Positions 45,879 to 54,818 are shown, numbered from the stretch's first letter. The stretch is DNA of 64,000 bases from an uncultured Prevotella sp. (GCA_946402275.1 CAMIVY010000009.1:39035-103034); one strand, 5' to 3'. A program made the numbers and translations. Notes: generated by a model from the sequence alone, not told the origin.

Positions 45879-47429
45879 ATGGCTCAGATAGATTTACGAT
45901 TGTCTGCTAAGATGCAGAAAGAAACCCAGCGTAGTGAAGTGCTGATTCGCTTCTTCAGGGGGAGCAAGTTCGACGTATATGGCAAGAGTGGTGTGTTCAT
46001 CACTCCGAAGTATTTCAGATATTTCGTAAACCGGACAGCAACAAGGAAAACTGGTATCAATATCCCTGACAAGGTTGAATCCGTCACTTTGGAAGAAGCC
46101 GAGAAATGTGGTTACTCGATACGAAAGAGCGGTGAGATAGTGATATCGGCCAGGCTCGAGACCGAAGATGTGAAATACAATCGGGAGCAGAAGGATAAGA
46201 TAGACGGGATCAGGAAGTTCATAGGTACTGCCTATGAAGCCTTAGACAAGGATGCCAGGGAAAGTATCTCCAGTGAGTGGCTGGCTGAACAGATAGACCG
46301 ATTCCATAATCCTGAGAAATACCTGCCATTTGCAGAACGTGAAGCCCGGAAAAGCTTCTATTCTCTGATGGAGGAATACATTACCAAGAAGCAATTTTCT
46401 GCAGAGCACACGAAAGCCTTTCGGGTCCTAATGCGTTCACTTGCAAGATATGAGCTGTTCGTACGCGAAATGGTCAAGGATAAGAAAGACTTTAGCTGGG
46501 ACTTCAACAAAGTTGGACGTGAAGATATCGAGGACTTCGAAGATTACATGAGGAACGAGTACGATCTGGCCACCCAATATCCGAAGTTGTACGAGAAGTT
46601 GTTGAGTGAGTACCCCGTAGAGATAAGTAGCAAGCATAAGACGCAGAAACTACACAAGCGCGGCGAAAACACCATTGTCAAGCTCAAGAAAAAGTTGAAG
46701 GCCTTTTTCCTCTGGCTGTATGAAACTGGCAGGACTAAGAACCGGCCCTTTGATGGGATTACCATCGGAGTAGAGAAATATGGTGTCCCCTATTATCTCA
46801 CAATAGACGAGAGAAACCAGATTGCTGATGCAGACCTTAGAATGCTGTGGGAACAGTTGTCCGACGAAGAAAAGAAAAAGATTCCAGAGTCGAGTCTTGG
46901 AAGCCTCAACGTGCAGCGCGACATTTTCATCTTCCAGTGTTTGATTGGGTGCCGTGTTGGCGACCTAATGAGACTGACGTCAGCCAACATCACCGATGGG
47001 GTTCTCGAGTACGTTCCTAACAAAACGAAAGACGAGGATGTGCCGGCCAAGGCCAGAATTCCATTAGGCAAACGTGCATTGAAGTTAGTTCAGCAGTATT
47101 CTGGAACAGACAAGAAAGGCAGGTTGTTCCCCTTTATTTCTGCGGACAAATTCAATGATTCAATCAAGCACGTATTACAGATTGTCGGCATAACCAGGAT
47201 AGTTCAGGTAAGAAACTCGCTGACTGGTGAGACAGAGTCGAAAAGAATCTGCGATATCGCCAGTTCACACATGGCTAGAAGGACTTTTGTCGGTGCAGCA
47301 TACAAGCAAGTCAAGGACCCTAACATTGTAGGGAAAATGAGTGGACACGCTGAAGGCAGTAGAGCATTCGCCAGATATCGCAATATCGATGATGAAATGT
47401 TGAAGGATGTCATTAAAAGCATTGAGTGA
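45879..47429 (+). CDS. int: Tyrosine recombinase (integrase)
   Basis: This is a 516-residue protein. An N-terminal arm-binding region and SAM-like core-binding domain (~165-240) lead into the catalytic domain: Arg in IGCRVGDLMRL (~355), HMARRTF box (~464-470), GHAEGSRAFARYRNID with the second His and the nucleophilic Tyr near residue 500. It integrates and excises the element at the tRNA-His site. Its length and domain order fit the large Bacteroidetes integrases. Its stop overlaps the next start (TGATG). Confidence 0.9.
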   Translation: MAQIDLRLSAKMQKETQRSEVLIRFFRGSKFDVYGKSGVFITPKYFRYFVNRTATRKTGINIPDKVESVTLEEAEKCGYSIRKSGEIVISARLETEDVKYNREQKDKIDGIRKFIGTAYEALDKDARESISSEWLAEQIDRFHNPEKYLPFAEREARKSFYSLMEEYITKKQFSAEHTKAFRVLMRSLARYELFVREMVKDKKDFSWDFNKVGREDIEDFEDYMRNEYDLATQYPKLYEKLLSEYPVEISSKHKTQKLHKRGENTIVKLKKKLKAFFLWLYETGRTKNRPFDGITIGVEKYGVPYYLTIDERNQIADADLRMLWEQLSDEEKKKIPESSLGSLNVQRDIFIFQCLIGCRVGDLMRLTSANITDGVLEYVPNKTKDEDVPAKARIPLGKRALKLVQQYSGTDKKGRLFPFISADKFNDSIKHVLQIVGITRIVQVRNSLTGETESKRICDIASSHMARRTFVGAAYKQVKDPNIVGKMSGHAEGSRAFARYRNIDDEMLKDVIKSIE

Positions 47430-48178
47430 TGAAACAGGCAGAATCGAATTTACAAGAATTGCAGAAGAATGACAGTAAATCCATGGCCATTCTAATGAAA
47501 TATAGAGACTCGTTTGATAGTCTTAGTTCTTTCATGGATTTCGTTTCTTTGATTCACAAATGTTACCTTGAAGCAAGTAGAACGATTGATTACATTGACA
47601 ACATCAGCAAACCTTTAGATAAGGAAGAAAAAGACGATTTATATCGTACTCAACGAGATTATTGGAAAAATGAAGTCCAAAGTTACTCGCAGTTGTTCTC
47701 GTTCAGTTCTGCTTCGTTGAACAATATCGCTGAAGTGCTGTTCGCGTGGAAAGATGATTCTGATATGCTTCGAATGGCCAGCGATGCAGCTATCAATCTA
47801 ATCGTTCTTGAAATCATAAAGAGGAAGATTCTCGCCTTGCGAAATAATGATAAGGCAGGCACCAGTAAAGGAGGCCGCAAAGAAGATAGCAAAGACTTCA
47901 AGGACTACGTTGCGAAAGGGATGGATGCGGAAAAGGTTAGCAAGTGCCTGCATGATATCATCGACAATCTCGACGACGAGAAGCAGGCAATGTGCGTAAT
48001 AGTTGCAGCCTGCAGGGTCAACATACTGGTCGATCATCCGTCATCAACGATGATACGCAATGAGTTTCCAATTATCAAGGGGCAGAAGACCGTAAGTAAC
48101 TATCTGGCCAGCCTCCCAACAAAGTGGGAAAACAAGTGTTCTGAGTACGAAGAATCTATCAAATCCGTCTTGAAATGA
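47429..48178 (+). CDS. Hypothetical protein coupled to the integrase
   Basis: About 249 residues, largely helical, with a lysine/glycine-rich linker in the middle (GTSKGGRKEDSKDF). The C-terminal part (EFPIIKGQKTVSNYLASLPT) resembles conserved tails of Bacteroidetes element proteins next to integrases. The start overlaps the integrase stop (TGATG), so translation is coupled. Its role is unknown; a directionality or accessory integration factor is possible. Confidence 0.6.
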   Translation: MKQAESNLQELQKNDSKSMAILMKYRDSFDSLSSFMDFVSLIHKCYLEASRTIDYIDNISKPLDKEEKDDLYRTQRDYWKNEVQSYSQLFSFSSASLNNIAEVLFAWKDDSDMLRMASDAAINLIVLEIIKRKILALRNNDKAGTSKGGRKEDSKDFKDYVAKGMDAEKVSKCLHDIIDNLDDEKQAMCVIVAACRVNILVDHPSSTMIRNEFPIIKGQKTVSNYLASLPTKWENKCSEYEESIKSVLK

Positions 48179-48240
48179 GGTCTGTTTAGATTCTTAAAAT
48201 TCTAATAATATTTGCAGAAATTCTTAGAAAAGACGATCTA

Positions 48241-48270
48241 TTTGAAAAACAAATAAATTTAATACTTTTG
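48241..48270 (+). promoter_or_regulatory. Promoter of the HTH gene
   Basis: TTTG (48241-48244), an 18-nt spacer and TACTTTTG (48263-48270) match the Bacteroidetes consensus. The ATG of the HTH gene lies 18 bp downstream. Confidence 0.7.
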
Positions 48271-48288
48271 CTCCCATAAATCATCAAA

Positions 48289-48588
48289 ATGAGCAAAAGT
48301 ATGAATATACCAGAGTTGATTAAATCAGGGGCCAACGTCCAGTTAGTTGTGACTGGCGCAGACCTCAAAGAAATGTTCCTCGAGTGGGGTGAAGAACTGC
48401 TGAACTCCAAGGCTGGGGAAGCTTCTGACGATGAGTATCTGTCGTTGGATGAAACAGCAAAGCGCCTCAACGTGAGTAAGGGAACTCTGTGGCGATGGAA
48501 GAAAATGGGTGTCCTGATTCCTGCTTATAAGATTGGCAGCAAGCCATTCTATAAGAAAAGCGATGTGACAAAAAGAGGAAACGCGTAA
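48289..48588 (+). CDS. Helix-turn-helix (MerR/excisionase-like) protein
   Basis: This is a 99-residue protein. The C-terminal half is a HTH_17-type winged helix (YLSLDETAKRLNVSKGTLWR, then WKKMGVLIPAYKIGSKPFYK) as found in excisionases and mobilisation regulators of Bacteroidetes elements. The N-terminal half is a short helical region. It has its own promoter directly upstream and lies between the integrase pair and the replication-initiator-like gene. It probably controls excision or replication. Confidence 0.75.
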   Translation: MSKSMNIPELIKSGANVQLVVTGADLKEMFLEWGEELLNSKAGEASDDEYLSLDETAKRLNVSKGTLWRWKKMGVLIPAYKIGSKPFYKKSDVTKRGNA

Positions 48589-48717
48589 GACTATTCTCTT
48601 ATACCCTGTATCTTATTGATTGAGTTCCAAGGATGTTTACGTTACTGATTGTTCAAACTATAGGCACCATATTGTGCCGCAATGCGCTCGATTGTGCAGC
48701 CAGGAAGGAGGTCCGCC

Positions 48718-49485
48718 ATGAAGACTGAACCATCATGCCCAGTTGCAACATTTCCGAGTCGCATAGGCCATTATAAGTTTGACAGTAATGATGGCATAGT
48801 CTTCTTTGACTGGCTCGTTATGACTGCAATCTGGAAAGGGTATATCGAGTTCACGTACCCGATACATAAGATTCAGAAAACGACCAAGGTCTCTCGACGA
48901 CAGCAAGAGAAGTACACTCAGAAATTCATCGATCTGGGATTCCTGAGAGTCTTCACACGAAGCAACAATGAGGGCCGGTATCGCAGTTACTTTGTGGATT
49001 TCTCCACCCTGAAGAATCCAGAAGTACTGAGCCAAATAATCGATGACACAGATTCTTCGTTTAGACGATGGTGTTCCTACCATGCAGGACGTCAAAAGCA
49101 AGTCACGAAGGCCTCAACGAAAGATTCTCAGAATAATAGTGATTCAATCAATGCAACACGTCAACGACTTGAAGATACTTATAATGAGCGAATCAGGATG
49201 TATAACGAAGGAAAACTGACAGAAGAGAAGCCAAACCGATTGAAGAAAACGACGGAATTGAGCAATACGAATGGAGTCAGAGACAAGATAGGAAAGTTGC
49301 TGTTACTACATTCCGACCAGGCAATAAATCACGCTTTCTTGGCTTATGCAGACGATATCCTGAAAGGCTCGATAAAGCCCAATAAGATTCTCCAGTATTT
49401 TCTTGCTGAAGAAGATGGTGAGTTTAAAATCTTCGATAGTTATCTGAACAAATTCAATATGGAATATGCCTATGACAGAAAGTAG
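48718..49485 (+). CDS. Replication-initiator-like winged-helix protein
   Basis: About 255 residues. An N-terminal winged helix (HKIQKTTKVSRRQQEKYTQK, FIDLGFLRVFTRSNNEGRYR) resembles phage replisome organisers. The C-terminal helical region ends NKILQYFLAEEDGEF. The start at 48718 is chosen because a strong Shine-Dalgarno (AAGGAGG, 48705-48711) sits just before it; ATG at 48682 lies upstream of that site. Three iterons follow within 15 bp of the stop, and a helicase and nucleases lie downstream, so this is probably the Rep protein acting at that origin. Confidence 0.65.
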   Translation: MKTEPSCPVATFPSRIGHYKFDSNDGIVFFDWLVMTAIWKGYIEFTYPIHKIQKTTKVSRRQQEKYTQKFIDLGFLRVFTRSNNEGRYRSYFVDFSTLKNPEVLSQIIDDTDSSFRRWCSYHAGRQKQVTKASTKDSQNNSDSINATRQRLEDTYNERIRMYNEGKLTEEKPNRLKKTTELSNTNGVRDKIGKLLLLHSDQAINHAFLAYADDILKGSIKPNKILQYFLAEEDGEFKIFDSYLNKFNMEYAYDRK

Positions 49486-49498
49486 AAAAACGATACCA

Positions 49499-49569
49499 TT
49501 TGCCCAAATGAGCAGACCCCTCGTAGGGTTTGCCCAAATGAGCAGACCCATTTGCTCAAATGAGCAGAC
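49499..49569 (+). repeat. Three iterons, candidate replication origin
   Basis: TTTGCCCAAATGAGCAGACC occurs at 49499 and 49529, and a third unit TTTGCTCAAATGAGCAGAC lies at 49551. Each unit has internal dyad symmetry (TGCTC AAAT GAGCA in the third). They lie between the initiator-like gene and the hairpin cluster in AT-rich DNA, as expected for an origin or autoregulatory site. Confidence 0.75.
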
Positions 49570-49621
49570 TAAAAGACTATATATAAGACTAAGTACTAGT
49601 TATTGTTTATTTACCCCCATA

Positions 49622-49670
49622 CCCCCTAAAGGGGGATTCCCCCTAACGGGGGCCAAAACTAAATTTTGGC
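49622..49670. repeat. Three tandem hairpins
   Basis: CCCCCTAAAGGGGG (49622-49635) and CCCCCTAACGGGGG (49639-49652) are followed by GCCAAAA/TTTTGGC (49652-49670), which leads into TTTTG. The last is a good terminator. The G/C-rich pair next to the iterons could also be part of an origin, such as a single-strand initiation site. Confidence 0.7.
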
Positions 49671-49683
49671 TTTTGTTTATCTG

Positions 49684-49950
49684 ATGAAGCAAGAATCGAA
49701 TTATATGATGAAATGTACTGCAACCTATGAAGAAGATTTCCTCATAGTCAATTTAGGCAGTGAAGTGATTCGCATTCCTGAACGGAGTGTGTGTAGCCTC
49801 ATTATTGCTATCGAATTGGCATACGAGAAACACAAACGTGCCAAAGCTCTCATAAGCCAAGCCAAGCGCAGAGAGAAAGAGGCTGAAAATATGAGCATCA
49901 TTGAAGAGATACGTGCTTCGCACATTAAGGTACATCCGGATATAAAGTAG
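49684..49950 (+). CDS. Small hypothetical protein
   Basis: About 88 residues. The first half looks beta-rich (YEEDFLIVNLGSEVIRIPER) and the second half is a charged helix (KALISQAKRREKEAENMS). ATG at 49684 is chosen, just after the hairpin cluster; a TTG further up would lie inside the hairpin. It heads the helicase module. The function is unknown. Confidence 0.55.
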   Translation: MKQESNYMMKCTATYEEDFLIVNLGSEVIRIPERSVCSLIIAIELAYEKHKRAKALISQAKRREKEAENMSIIEEIRASHIKVHPDIK

Positions 49951-49955
49951 TGAAT

Positions 49956-51191
49956 ATGATACAGCTTAGAGATTACCAGGAAAGAATATCGACAAGTGCA
50001 GCGACATTGCTGCGTGAGAAGAAAATCTGCTATCTGTCGATGGAGTGTAGGACAGGCAAGTCGCTCACTGCTCTTGCTGCTGCAGATAAACTCGGTGTAA
50101 AATCCGTTCTCTTCATCACGAAGATCAAGGCGAAGAAAAGCGTCGAGGATGACTATAGGGCACTGAATCCAAATTATGAACTGGAGGTTATTAATTATGA
50201 ATCAGTTCACAAGTGCGTCGGCAAATATGATTTGGTCGTCTGTGACGAGGCCCATTCTTTAGGCGCCTATCCCAAACCAAGCAAGCGGGCAAAGGCCGTC
50301 AAAAAGGTTGCCAAGGGCAAGCCAGTGCTATATTTGTCCGGTACTCCCTCTCCTGAAAGTTATTCGCAGTTGTATCATCAGTTCTGGATATGTGATTATT
50401 CGCCATTTGCTGCCTATACAACGTTCTACAAATGGGCGAATGACTTCGTTCTCAAACGGCAGCGAATGGTAAACGGCTATATGATTAACGACTACTCAAC
50501 GGCAGACAAGCATAAGATTGACGAGCTGACAGCAACTATCTTCGTGTCGTTCAGTCAGGAAGATGCAGGCTTCTCTACAAACATCGTCGAGCATACATTG
50601 ACAGTTCCGATGAAGCAGGAAACAGCCATCTATTTCCGTCAACTCCAAAAAGACAGAGTTATCAGCCTCAACGGGAGGACCGTTCTCGGTGATACACCAG
50701 CCAAGCTCCTAAGTAAACTGCATCAGTTGTCAAGTGGAACAGTCATAGCAGAAGATGGTACTCACCTGATTCTTGACACAAACAAGGCAGAATATATCCG
50801 ACGGATGTTTGCCGGCAAGAAAGTCGCCATATTCTACACATATCAGTCTGAGTTTGACCTACTGAAGAATGCCTTTCCGAATTGGACTGAGAGCCCCGAA
50901 GAGTTTCAAGCCTCAACCGATAAGGTGTTCATCAGTCAAGTTAGGAAGGCACGAGAAGGAGTGCGGCTTGACTCTGCAGACGCTCTGATATTCTTCTCGT
51001 TTGAGTTCTCTTACCTATCATATGAGCAAGGGCGCAATCGTCTTGTCAGCAAGGAGCGAAAGGATGCTGCAGAAGTGTATTTCCTTTGCGGTGACTTCGG
51101 GATTGAGACTGAGATACTAAATGCAGTTCACGGGAAACAGGACTTCACACTCTCCTATTATGGTAAGGCCCTGAGAAATCGACAAAAATAG
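49956..51191 (+). CDS. Phage-type SNF2/DEAD-like helicase
   Basis: About 411 residues. QLRDYQERIS is a Q-motif-like start, followed by motif I SMECRTGKSLTAL, motif II LVVCDEAHSLG and motif III LYLSGTPSPES. The C-terminal lobe has VAIFYTYQSEFDLL and YEQGRNRLVS. These compact helicases are common in phage replication modules, usually beside VRR-NUC and HNH genes as here. ATG at 49956 is preferred over an in-frame GTG at 49950 that overlaps the previous stop. Confidence 0.8.
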   Translation: MIQLRDYQERISTSAATLLREKKICYLSMECRTGKSLTALAAADKLGVKSVLFITKIKAKKSVEDDYRALNPNYELEVINYESVHKCVGKYDLVVCDEAHSLGAYPKPSKRAKAVKKVAKGKPVLYLSGTPSPESYSQLYHQFWICDYSPFAAYTTFYKWANDFVLKRQRMVNGYMINDYSTADKHKIDELTATIFVSFSQEDAGFSTNIVEHTLTVPMKQETAIYFRQLQKDRVISLNGRTVLGDTPAKLLSKLHQLSSGTVIAEDGTHLILDTNKAEYIRRMFAGKKVAIFYTYQSEFDLLKNAFPNWTESPEEFQASTDKVFISQVRKAREGVRLDSADALIFFSFEFSYLSYEQGRNRLVSKERKDAAEVYFLCGDFGIETEILNAVHGKQDFTLSYYGKALRNRQK

Positions 51192-51196
51192 AGCTA

Positions 51197-51772
51197 ATGG
51201 AATACTGGAAGAATCTACTCGACCAGCAGCTGCCACGTGAAGAATGGCGGGACGTGGTTGGTTACAGGAATACATATCAGGTTTCCTCCTATGGAAGAGT
51301 GAGGCATTGTCCGCGTTTAGTCCGTCTAAAGAGGAAAAACTGGTGGCAAAAGCCTGCTAAAATAATAGCACAACGTTTTGATGGACGATATCTGGTGGTT
51401 GGATTGCATGACAATGGAAAATGTATAAAGAAGTATGTTCATCGGCTTGTCGCCGAGGCATTCATAGAATGTGATGACGAGAACCTGATAGTTAACCATA
51501 TCAATGAAGTCAAAACTGACAATCGGGCCGATAATCTCGAATGGTGTTCCATTAAGGAGAATACTAACTATGGTTCTGGTATTGAAAAACGGAAGGTTGG
51601 ACGGGTGGCAGGCCGAGAGATTGGCCAGTGCTCGCTTGATGGGAAACTCATTGCCAAGTTCTCAAGTCAGAGTGAAGCATCGAGAATGACTGGCACATGC
51701 CAGCAGTCCATCAGCCGATGCCTAAAAGGTCAGATAAATTATAGTAACGGGTTCAAGTGGGTATTGTTATGA
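51197..51772 (+). CDS. NUMOD4-HNH endonuclease
   Basis: This is a 191-residue protein. The N-terminal NUMOD4 motif (EWRDVVGYRNTYQVSSYGRV) is followed by an HNH nuclease core (YVHRLVAEAFI, VNHINEVKTDNRADNLEWCS). A C-terminal NUMOD1-like DNA-binding helix set follows (SQSEASRMTGTCQQSISRCL). It may be a free-standing homing-type nuclease or serve element replication or packaging. It lies in the helicase-to-VRR-NUC run, and its stop overlaps the VRR-NUC start (ATGA). Confidence 0.85.
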   Translation: MEYWKNLLDQQLPREEWRDVVGYRNTYQVSSYGRVRHCPRLVRLKRKNWWQKPAKIIAQRFDGRYLVVGLHDNGKCIKKYVHRLVAEAFIECDDENLIVNHINEVKTDNRADNLEWCSIKENTNYGSGIEKRKVGRVAGREIGQCSLDGKLIAKFSSQSEASRMTGTCQQSISRCLKGQINYSNGFKWVLL

Positions 51773-52041
51773 GTAAGACAGGGACACAACTGGAAAGTAA
51801 GGTTCAGGCGAAGTTGATCCGTAGATATGAACGTGATGGGTTCCTCGTAGTGAAGCTCATCCTGACCAACAAACCAGGGATTCCTGATTTGCTACTGCTG
51901 AAGGATGGTGTGGCCTCTTTCGTTGAGTGCAAAAGACAAGGCGGGAAAGCAAGACCACTGCAGGAGTACAGAATCAACGAACTACGCAGTTTGGGATTTA
52001 AGGTTGATGTCTTTGACGGGCAAGAAAACGACTCGACATGA
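51769..52041 (+). CDS. VRR-NUC domain nuclease
   Basis: About 90 residues, a minimal VRR-NUC (PD-(D/E)xK) fold: QAKLIRRYERDGFLVVKL, KPGIPDLLLLKDGVASFVEC and K in ECKRQGGKARPLQ. Stand-alone VRR-NUCs in phages cut branched DNA, usually beside an SNF2-like helicase. The ATG at 51769 overlaps the HNH stop; a GTG at 51757 is less likely. Confidence 0.8.
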   Translation: MSKTGTQLESKVQAKLIRRYERDGFLVVKLILTNKPGIPDLLLLKDGVASFVECKRQGGKARPLQEYRINELRSLGFKVDVFDGQENDST

Positions 52042-52109
52042 TGGAACACTTGAAACACTCCTCGTGCGCACGTGCAAAAAACAAAGTATTAACGTAAAAG
52101 ATAATTATT

Positions 52110-53204
52110 ATGAATGAATTGAATTTAAGGAAGTTTGTCAATGATTGGTGTCCTATTATACGGATTCAATGTATGAACCACGACTTTACACACATGCGAA
52201 ATGTTGAAGCCTTTGGTGGATTAATGGCAGAAAGAACAGAAGGTGTTGATAATGATGTCGTGCATTGGTTCGCTTATTTGCATGATATAGAAAGAAAAAA
52301 AGATTATGATGACCCGGGCCACGGGAAAAGGGTACCAGAGTTTATTGATTTAATACGAAACACTTATCTTATCGATCTAACAAACGAGCAGATTGATAAG
52401 TTAAAGACTGCTTGTGCACTTCACGCTGACACTCATAAAACAGGCGATCCTACTATTGACGTATGCTTTGATGCTGATAGGCTTGACTTGCCACGAGTTG
52501 GTATCAATGTAGACCCCAGTAAAATGGCTACACAACTTGGCATGGAGTTAGCCAAAGAAAATTACGAGTCACTTATTAGTTTTATTTATCCAAGGCTACG
52601 CGATAGGCTCGTTTTTGGCTACAATTATATAGCCAAGAATTATAAAATGGGCAATCTTGCTGTACGATTTGCGCTTAACTATAAAGGCATTTTAATGAGT
52701 CCTTTCAATCCCACTTTTAAATGGGACCAAAACGCAAAACATGTCTTCGTAAATGGATGGTATAAGAAAAGTGGTATTTATGCGATTCCATTCAATACGT
52801 TGAGTGACAATAATTTTTATAACTTTATGTTTAAAGATAAAAATAGTGTCGTTAGCTTATTAGAGTATGAGCCAGATGACTTGGTACATGAGGAAGATAG
52901 ATTAATAACATTACCAAAAGGATTTTGTGATAAAACGAAACAAAAATATGGAGCTGAATTATTTGACGATTTATATGAATTTTTAAAAGATAATAATACT
53001 ATTCGTTACGTGGAAATATGTGTAAAAAGTTGTAACATAATTTTTTCTGCTCCATGGGAACAGTTTTGGGAGAGTTATAAAGACGAACTGATTAGTTATT
53101 CACTACGCAAATGTGATGCTTACATAGAAAGGAAATGTAAACTTGAAAACTTTGGTAATATAGATCATCAAGATATCCCTGAGTTACCATCAGTTAAATT
53201 GTAG
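52110..53204 (+). CDS. HD-domain phosphohydrolase-like protein, probable cargo gene
   Basis: This is a 364-residue protein. Residues ~20-135 hold an HD domain: H28 in HDFTHMRNVE, H58-D59 in YLHDIERK, H71 in PGHGKRVP, H105 and H109 in ALHADTHK, and D121 in FDADRLDLPR. HD enzymes hydrolyse nucleotides or phosphoesters. The C-terminal ~220 residues are unassigned. The gene is visibly AT-richer than its neighbours. The region covering its last codons and the following promoter is duplicated near 61,594, so it looks like an exchangeable accessory gene. A nucleotide-targeting defence role is plausible but unproven. Confidence 0.7.
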   Translation: MNELNLRKFVNDWCPIIRIQCMNHDFTHMRNVEAFGGLMAERTEGVDNDVVHWFAYLHDIERKKDYDDPGHGKRVPEFIDLIRNTYLIDLTNEQIDKLKTACALHADTHKTGDPTIDVCFDADRLDLPRVGINVDPSKMATQLGMELAKENYESLISFIYPRLRDRLVFGYNYIAKNYKMGNLAVRFALNYKGILMSPFNPTFKWDQNAKHVFVNGWYKKSGIYAIPFNTLSDNNFYNFMFKDKNSVVSLLEYEPDDLVHEEDRLITLPKGFCDKTKQKYGAELFDDLYEFLKDNNTIRYVEICVKSCNIIFSAPWEQFWESYKDELISYSLRKCDAYIERKCKLENFGNIDHQDIPELPSVKL

Positions 53205-53232
53205 TTGACAAAAGATAATATAAGTTGATAAA

Positions 53233-53264
53233 CTTGCGCATGTCAAATACTTAGAATACGTTTG
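53233..53264 (+). promoter_or_regulatory. Promoter module copy A
   Basis: CTTG (53233-53236), a 20-nt spacer and TACGTTTG (53257-53264), in the context TTGCGCATGTCAAATACTTA. It matches copy B at 61649-61680 almost base for base and copies C and D more loosely. The transcript would start near 53270, which rules out a GTG start at 53269 for the next gene. Confidence 0.75.
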
Positions 53265-53310
53265 CAATGTGAATCAAACAACAGTATTAACAATCAAAAG
53301 CATTCAGACA

Positions 53311-53601
53311 ATGAAGACTATCAATCTTAGAAGCAACACGGAATGCACCTCGATGGAGGACATGAGGAGCAAGTTTATTACCCTCTGCGAACAGAAGGAG
53401 TTAGTTATTGACCGCACCTGCATCAAGCAGGATAAGGAAGACCGGGACTGCGGTGTGATGGTAGGCTATAAAGACAAGGAGGTCGTTGTTGCCACCCCGT
53501 GGTTCAGGAACATCAAAGAGAGCGATGGTAAGCGTTATTACTATATGCAGACTGCGACAATCTGCCATAAGTATGATTACTTACTGGAGAAGATCATGTA
53601 A
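53311..53601 (+). CDS. Small hypothetical element protein
   Basis: About 96 residues with alternating charged and beta-like segments (DCGVMVGYKDKEVVVATPWF). I do not recognise a family. ATG at 53311 is chosen because it lies downstream of the promoter A box. It is first of a short unit with the next small gene. Confidence 0.55.
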   Translation: MKTINLRSNTECTSMEDMRSKFITLCEQKELVIDRTCIKQDKEDRDCGVMVGYKDKEVVVATPWFRNIKESDGKRYYYMQTATICHKYDYLLEKIM

Positions 53602-53694
53602 TATGGGACAAAACGTTTCTTCGGTATGGCTCTCCTCTCCAGTATGTGAATATAGGGCAGGAGCAGCCATACTTTTTATTTGGAGGACCAGGAA

Positions 53695-53934
53695 ATGAAA
53701 CAGACGAAGACAGAAAAAGCAATCCAGCTGCTATCTGCAGGAGAACTCAAGCGGGCACTTGCGATATTCAGGACATTCCGTATGGGCTTCACAAAGGATG
53801 AACGAAGAACGATGGAAATAGCAAGCGACAGCCTCAACGGACATGCTGGTTTCTATTCAGGTATTGGCATCGACACCGAAGCAGAGATTGGCAAGTGCAG
53901 GCAGCTCCTGTATCATAAGTATTTGCAATCATAA
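53695..53934 (+). CDS. Small hypothetical element protein
   Basis: About 79 residues, helical (KAIQLLSAGELKRALAIFRT, then FTKDERRTMEIASDSL). ATG at 53695 has a GGAGG site 13 bp upstream; an in-frame TTG at 53680 overlaps that site. The helix pattern resembles small phage proteins of unknown role. Confidence 0.55.
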   Translation: MKQTKTEKAIQLLSAGELKRALAIFRTFRMGFTKDERRTMEIASDSLNGHAGFYSGIGIDTEAEIGKCRQLLYHKYLQS

Positions 53935-54033
53935 AGTGGAACAAAGAACGTGGAGATTCCGCACGAAATGGAACAAACCGAATAAAAATACGTTAAATTT
54001 GCATCAAAATGTGTGCAATATAGCAGATTTTTA

Positions 54034-54041
54034 TATATTTG
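54034..54041 (+). promoter_or_regulatory. -7 box upstream of the PIG-L operon
   Basis: TATATTTG matches TAnnTTTG and lies about 100 bp before the PIG-L start. A second candidate, TAAATTTG, lies at 53994-54001. Neither has a clear TTTG at the usual distance. Confidence 0.45.
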
Positions 54042-54141
54042 CAGCCAAGCGTGTGAAGATGCACGCAGCAAGTATCGGACGAAAGGACCAGATTTCTGTT
54101 GCTGTATCTCTACGTAGTAATAACATTAAAAAGCAAGTGAT

Positions 54142-54816
54142 ATGGCACGAAAACAAATCTTAGTAATTGCCCCACATGCCGATGATGAAGTCCTCGGCTG
54201 TGGTGGCTACTTGTTGCACCAGAAAGAACTCGGTGCAGATATCTTCATTCTGGTCGGCACCATAGGCTGCGATATGACCACAATGACATTGAATCCCCAG
54301 AATCGTCAGGACTTCAATGTACGTATGGCGGAGTTTGGGAGTGTGAGTGAAATCCTTGGGGCAGATTGTGACTATATTGTGCAGAATATGGACGCAATGC
54401 TCGATGCAGTTCCTTCTCGAGAGATAATATCGAAGATAGACAATGTCATTGATATCTTCAAGCCAGACGAGGTATTCATCAACTATCGAAGCCACCATCA
54501 GGACCACATAAAAATGTATGAGTGCGCTATGGCTTCACTCAGGCCTCGTGAGGGCTTTTCTCCCAAGTTCGTGGCTCTCTATGAATACCCATTCATTCTG
54601 AGCAGTCAGAGCGACATAAAAGGCGGTGCCGTCTATCACGATATCACAGACAACATCGAGAAGAAGATCAAGTTGTTCGACCTCTATTCTACCCAGATTC
54701 GCCAATATCCGTCCCCTCTTAACGAGGCAGGGATCAAGAAACTGGCCGAAATTCGTGGCTTGGAGAACGGCACCCAGTATGCCGAAAAGTTCTATGTTCA
54801 AAAAATGACGATATAA
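54142..54816 (+). CDS. PIG-L/LmbE-family deacetylase
   Basis: This is a 224-residue protein. The zinc-binding motif APHADDEVLGCGGYL (His12, Asp14, Asp15) and the second motif YRSHHQDHIKM identify the PIG-L/LmbE fold. This family removes acetyl groups from N-acetylglucosamine-type sugars. It is first of a co-directional PIG-L, ParB, glycosyltransferase set, so its substrate may be a sugar placed on DNA or on a nucleotide precursor (inference). The next start follows two bases after its stop. Confidence 0.85.
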   Translation: MARKQILVIAPHADDEVLGCGGYLLHQKELGADIFILVGTIGCDMTTMTLNPQNRQDFNVRMAEFGSVSEILGADCDYIVQNMDAMLDAVPSREIISKIDNVIDIFKPDEVFINYRSHHQDHIKMYECAMASLRPREGFSPKFVALYEYPFILSSQSDIKGGAVYHDITDNIEKKIKLFDLYSTQIRQYPSPLNEAGIKKLAEIRGLENGTQYAEKFYVQKMTI

Positions 54817-54818
54817 TT

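Noticed and set aside
49499..49569. Iterons considered as a small CRISPR array
   Set aside because: Only three units, spacers of 1-9 bp and no cas genes in the window.
49466..49684. 72-codon open frame across the iterons and hairpins
   Set aside because: The repeated FAQMSRP residues are a by-product of DNA iterons, and the rest is hairpin sequence.
53843..54163. 106-codon open frame upstream of PIG-L
   Set aside because: It overlaps the preceding small gene and the promoter boxes and ends inside the PIG-L gene.
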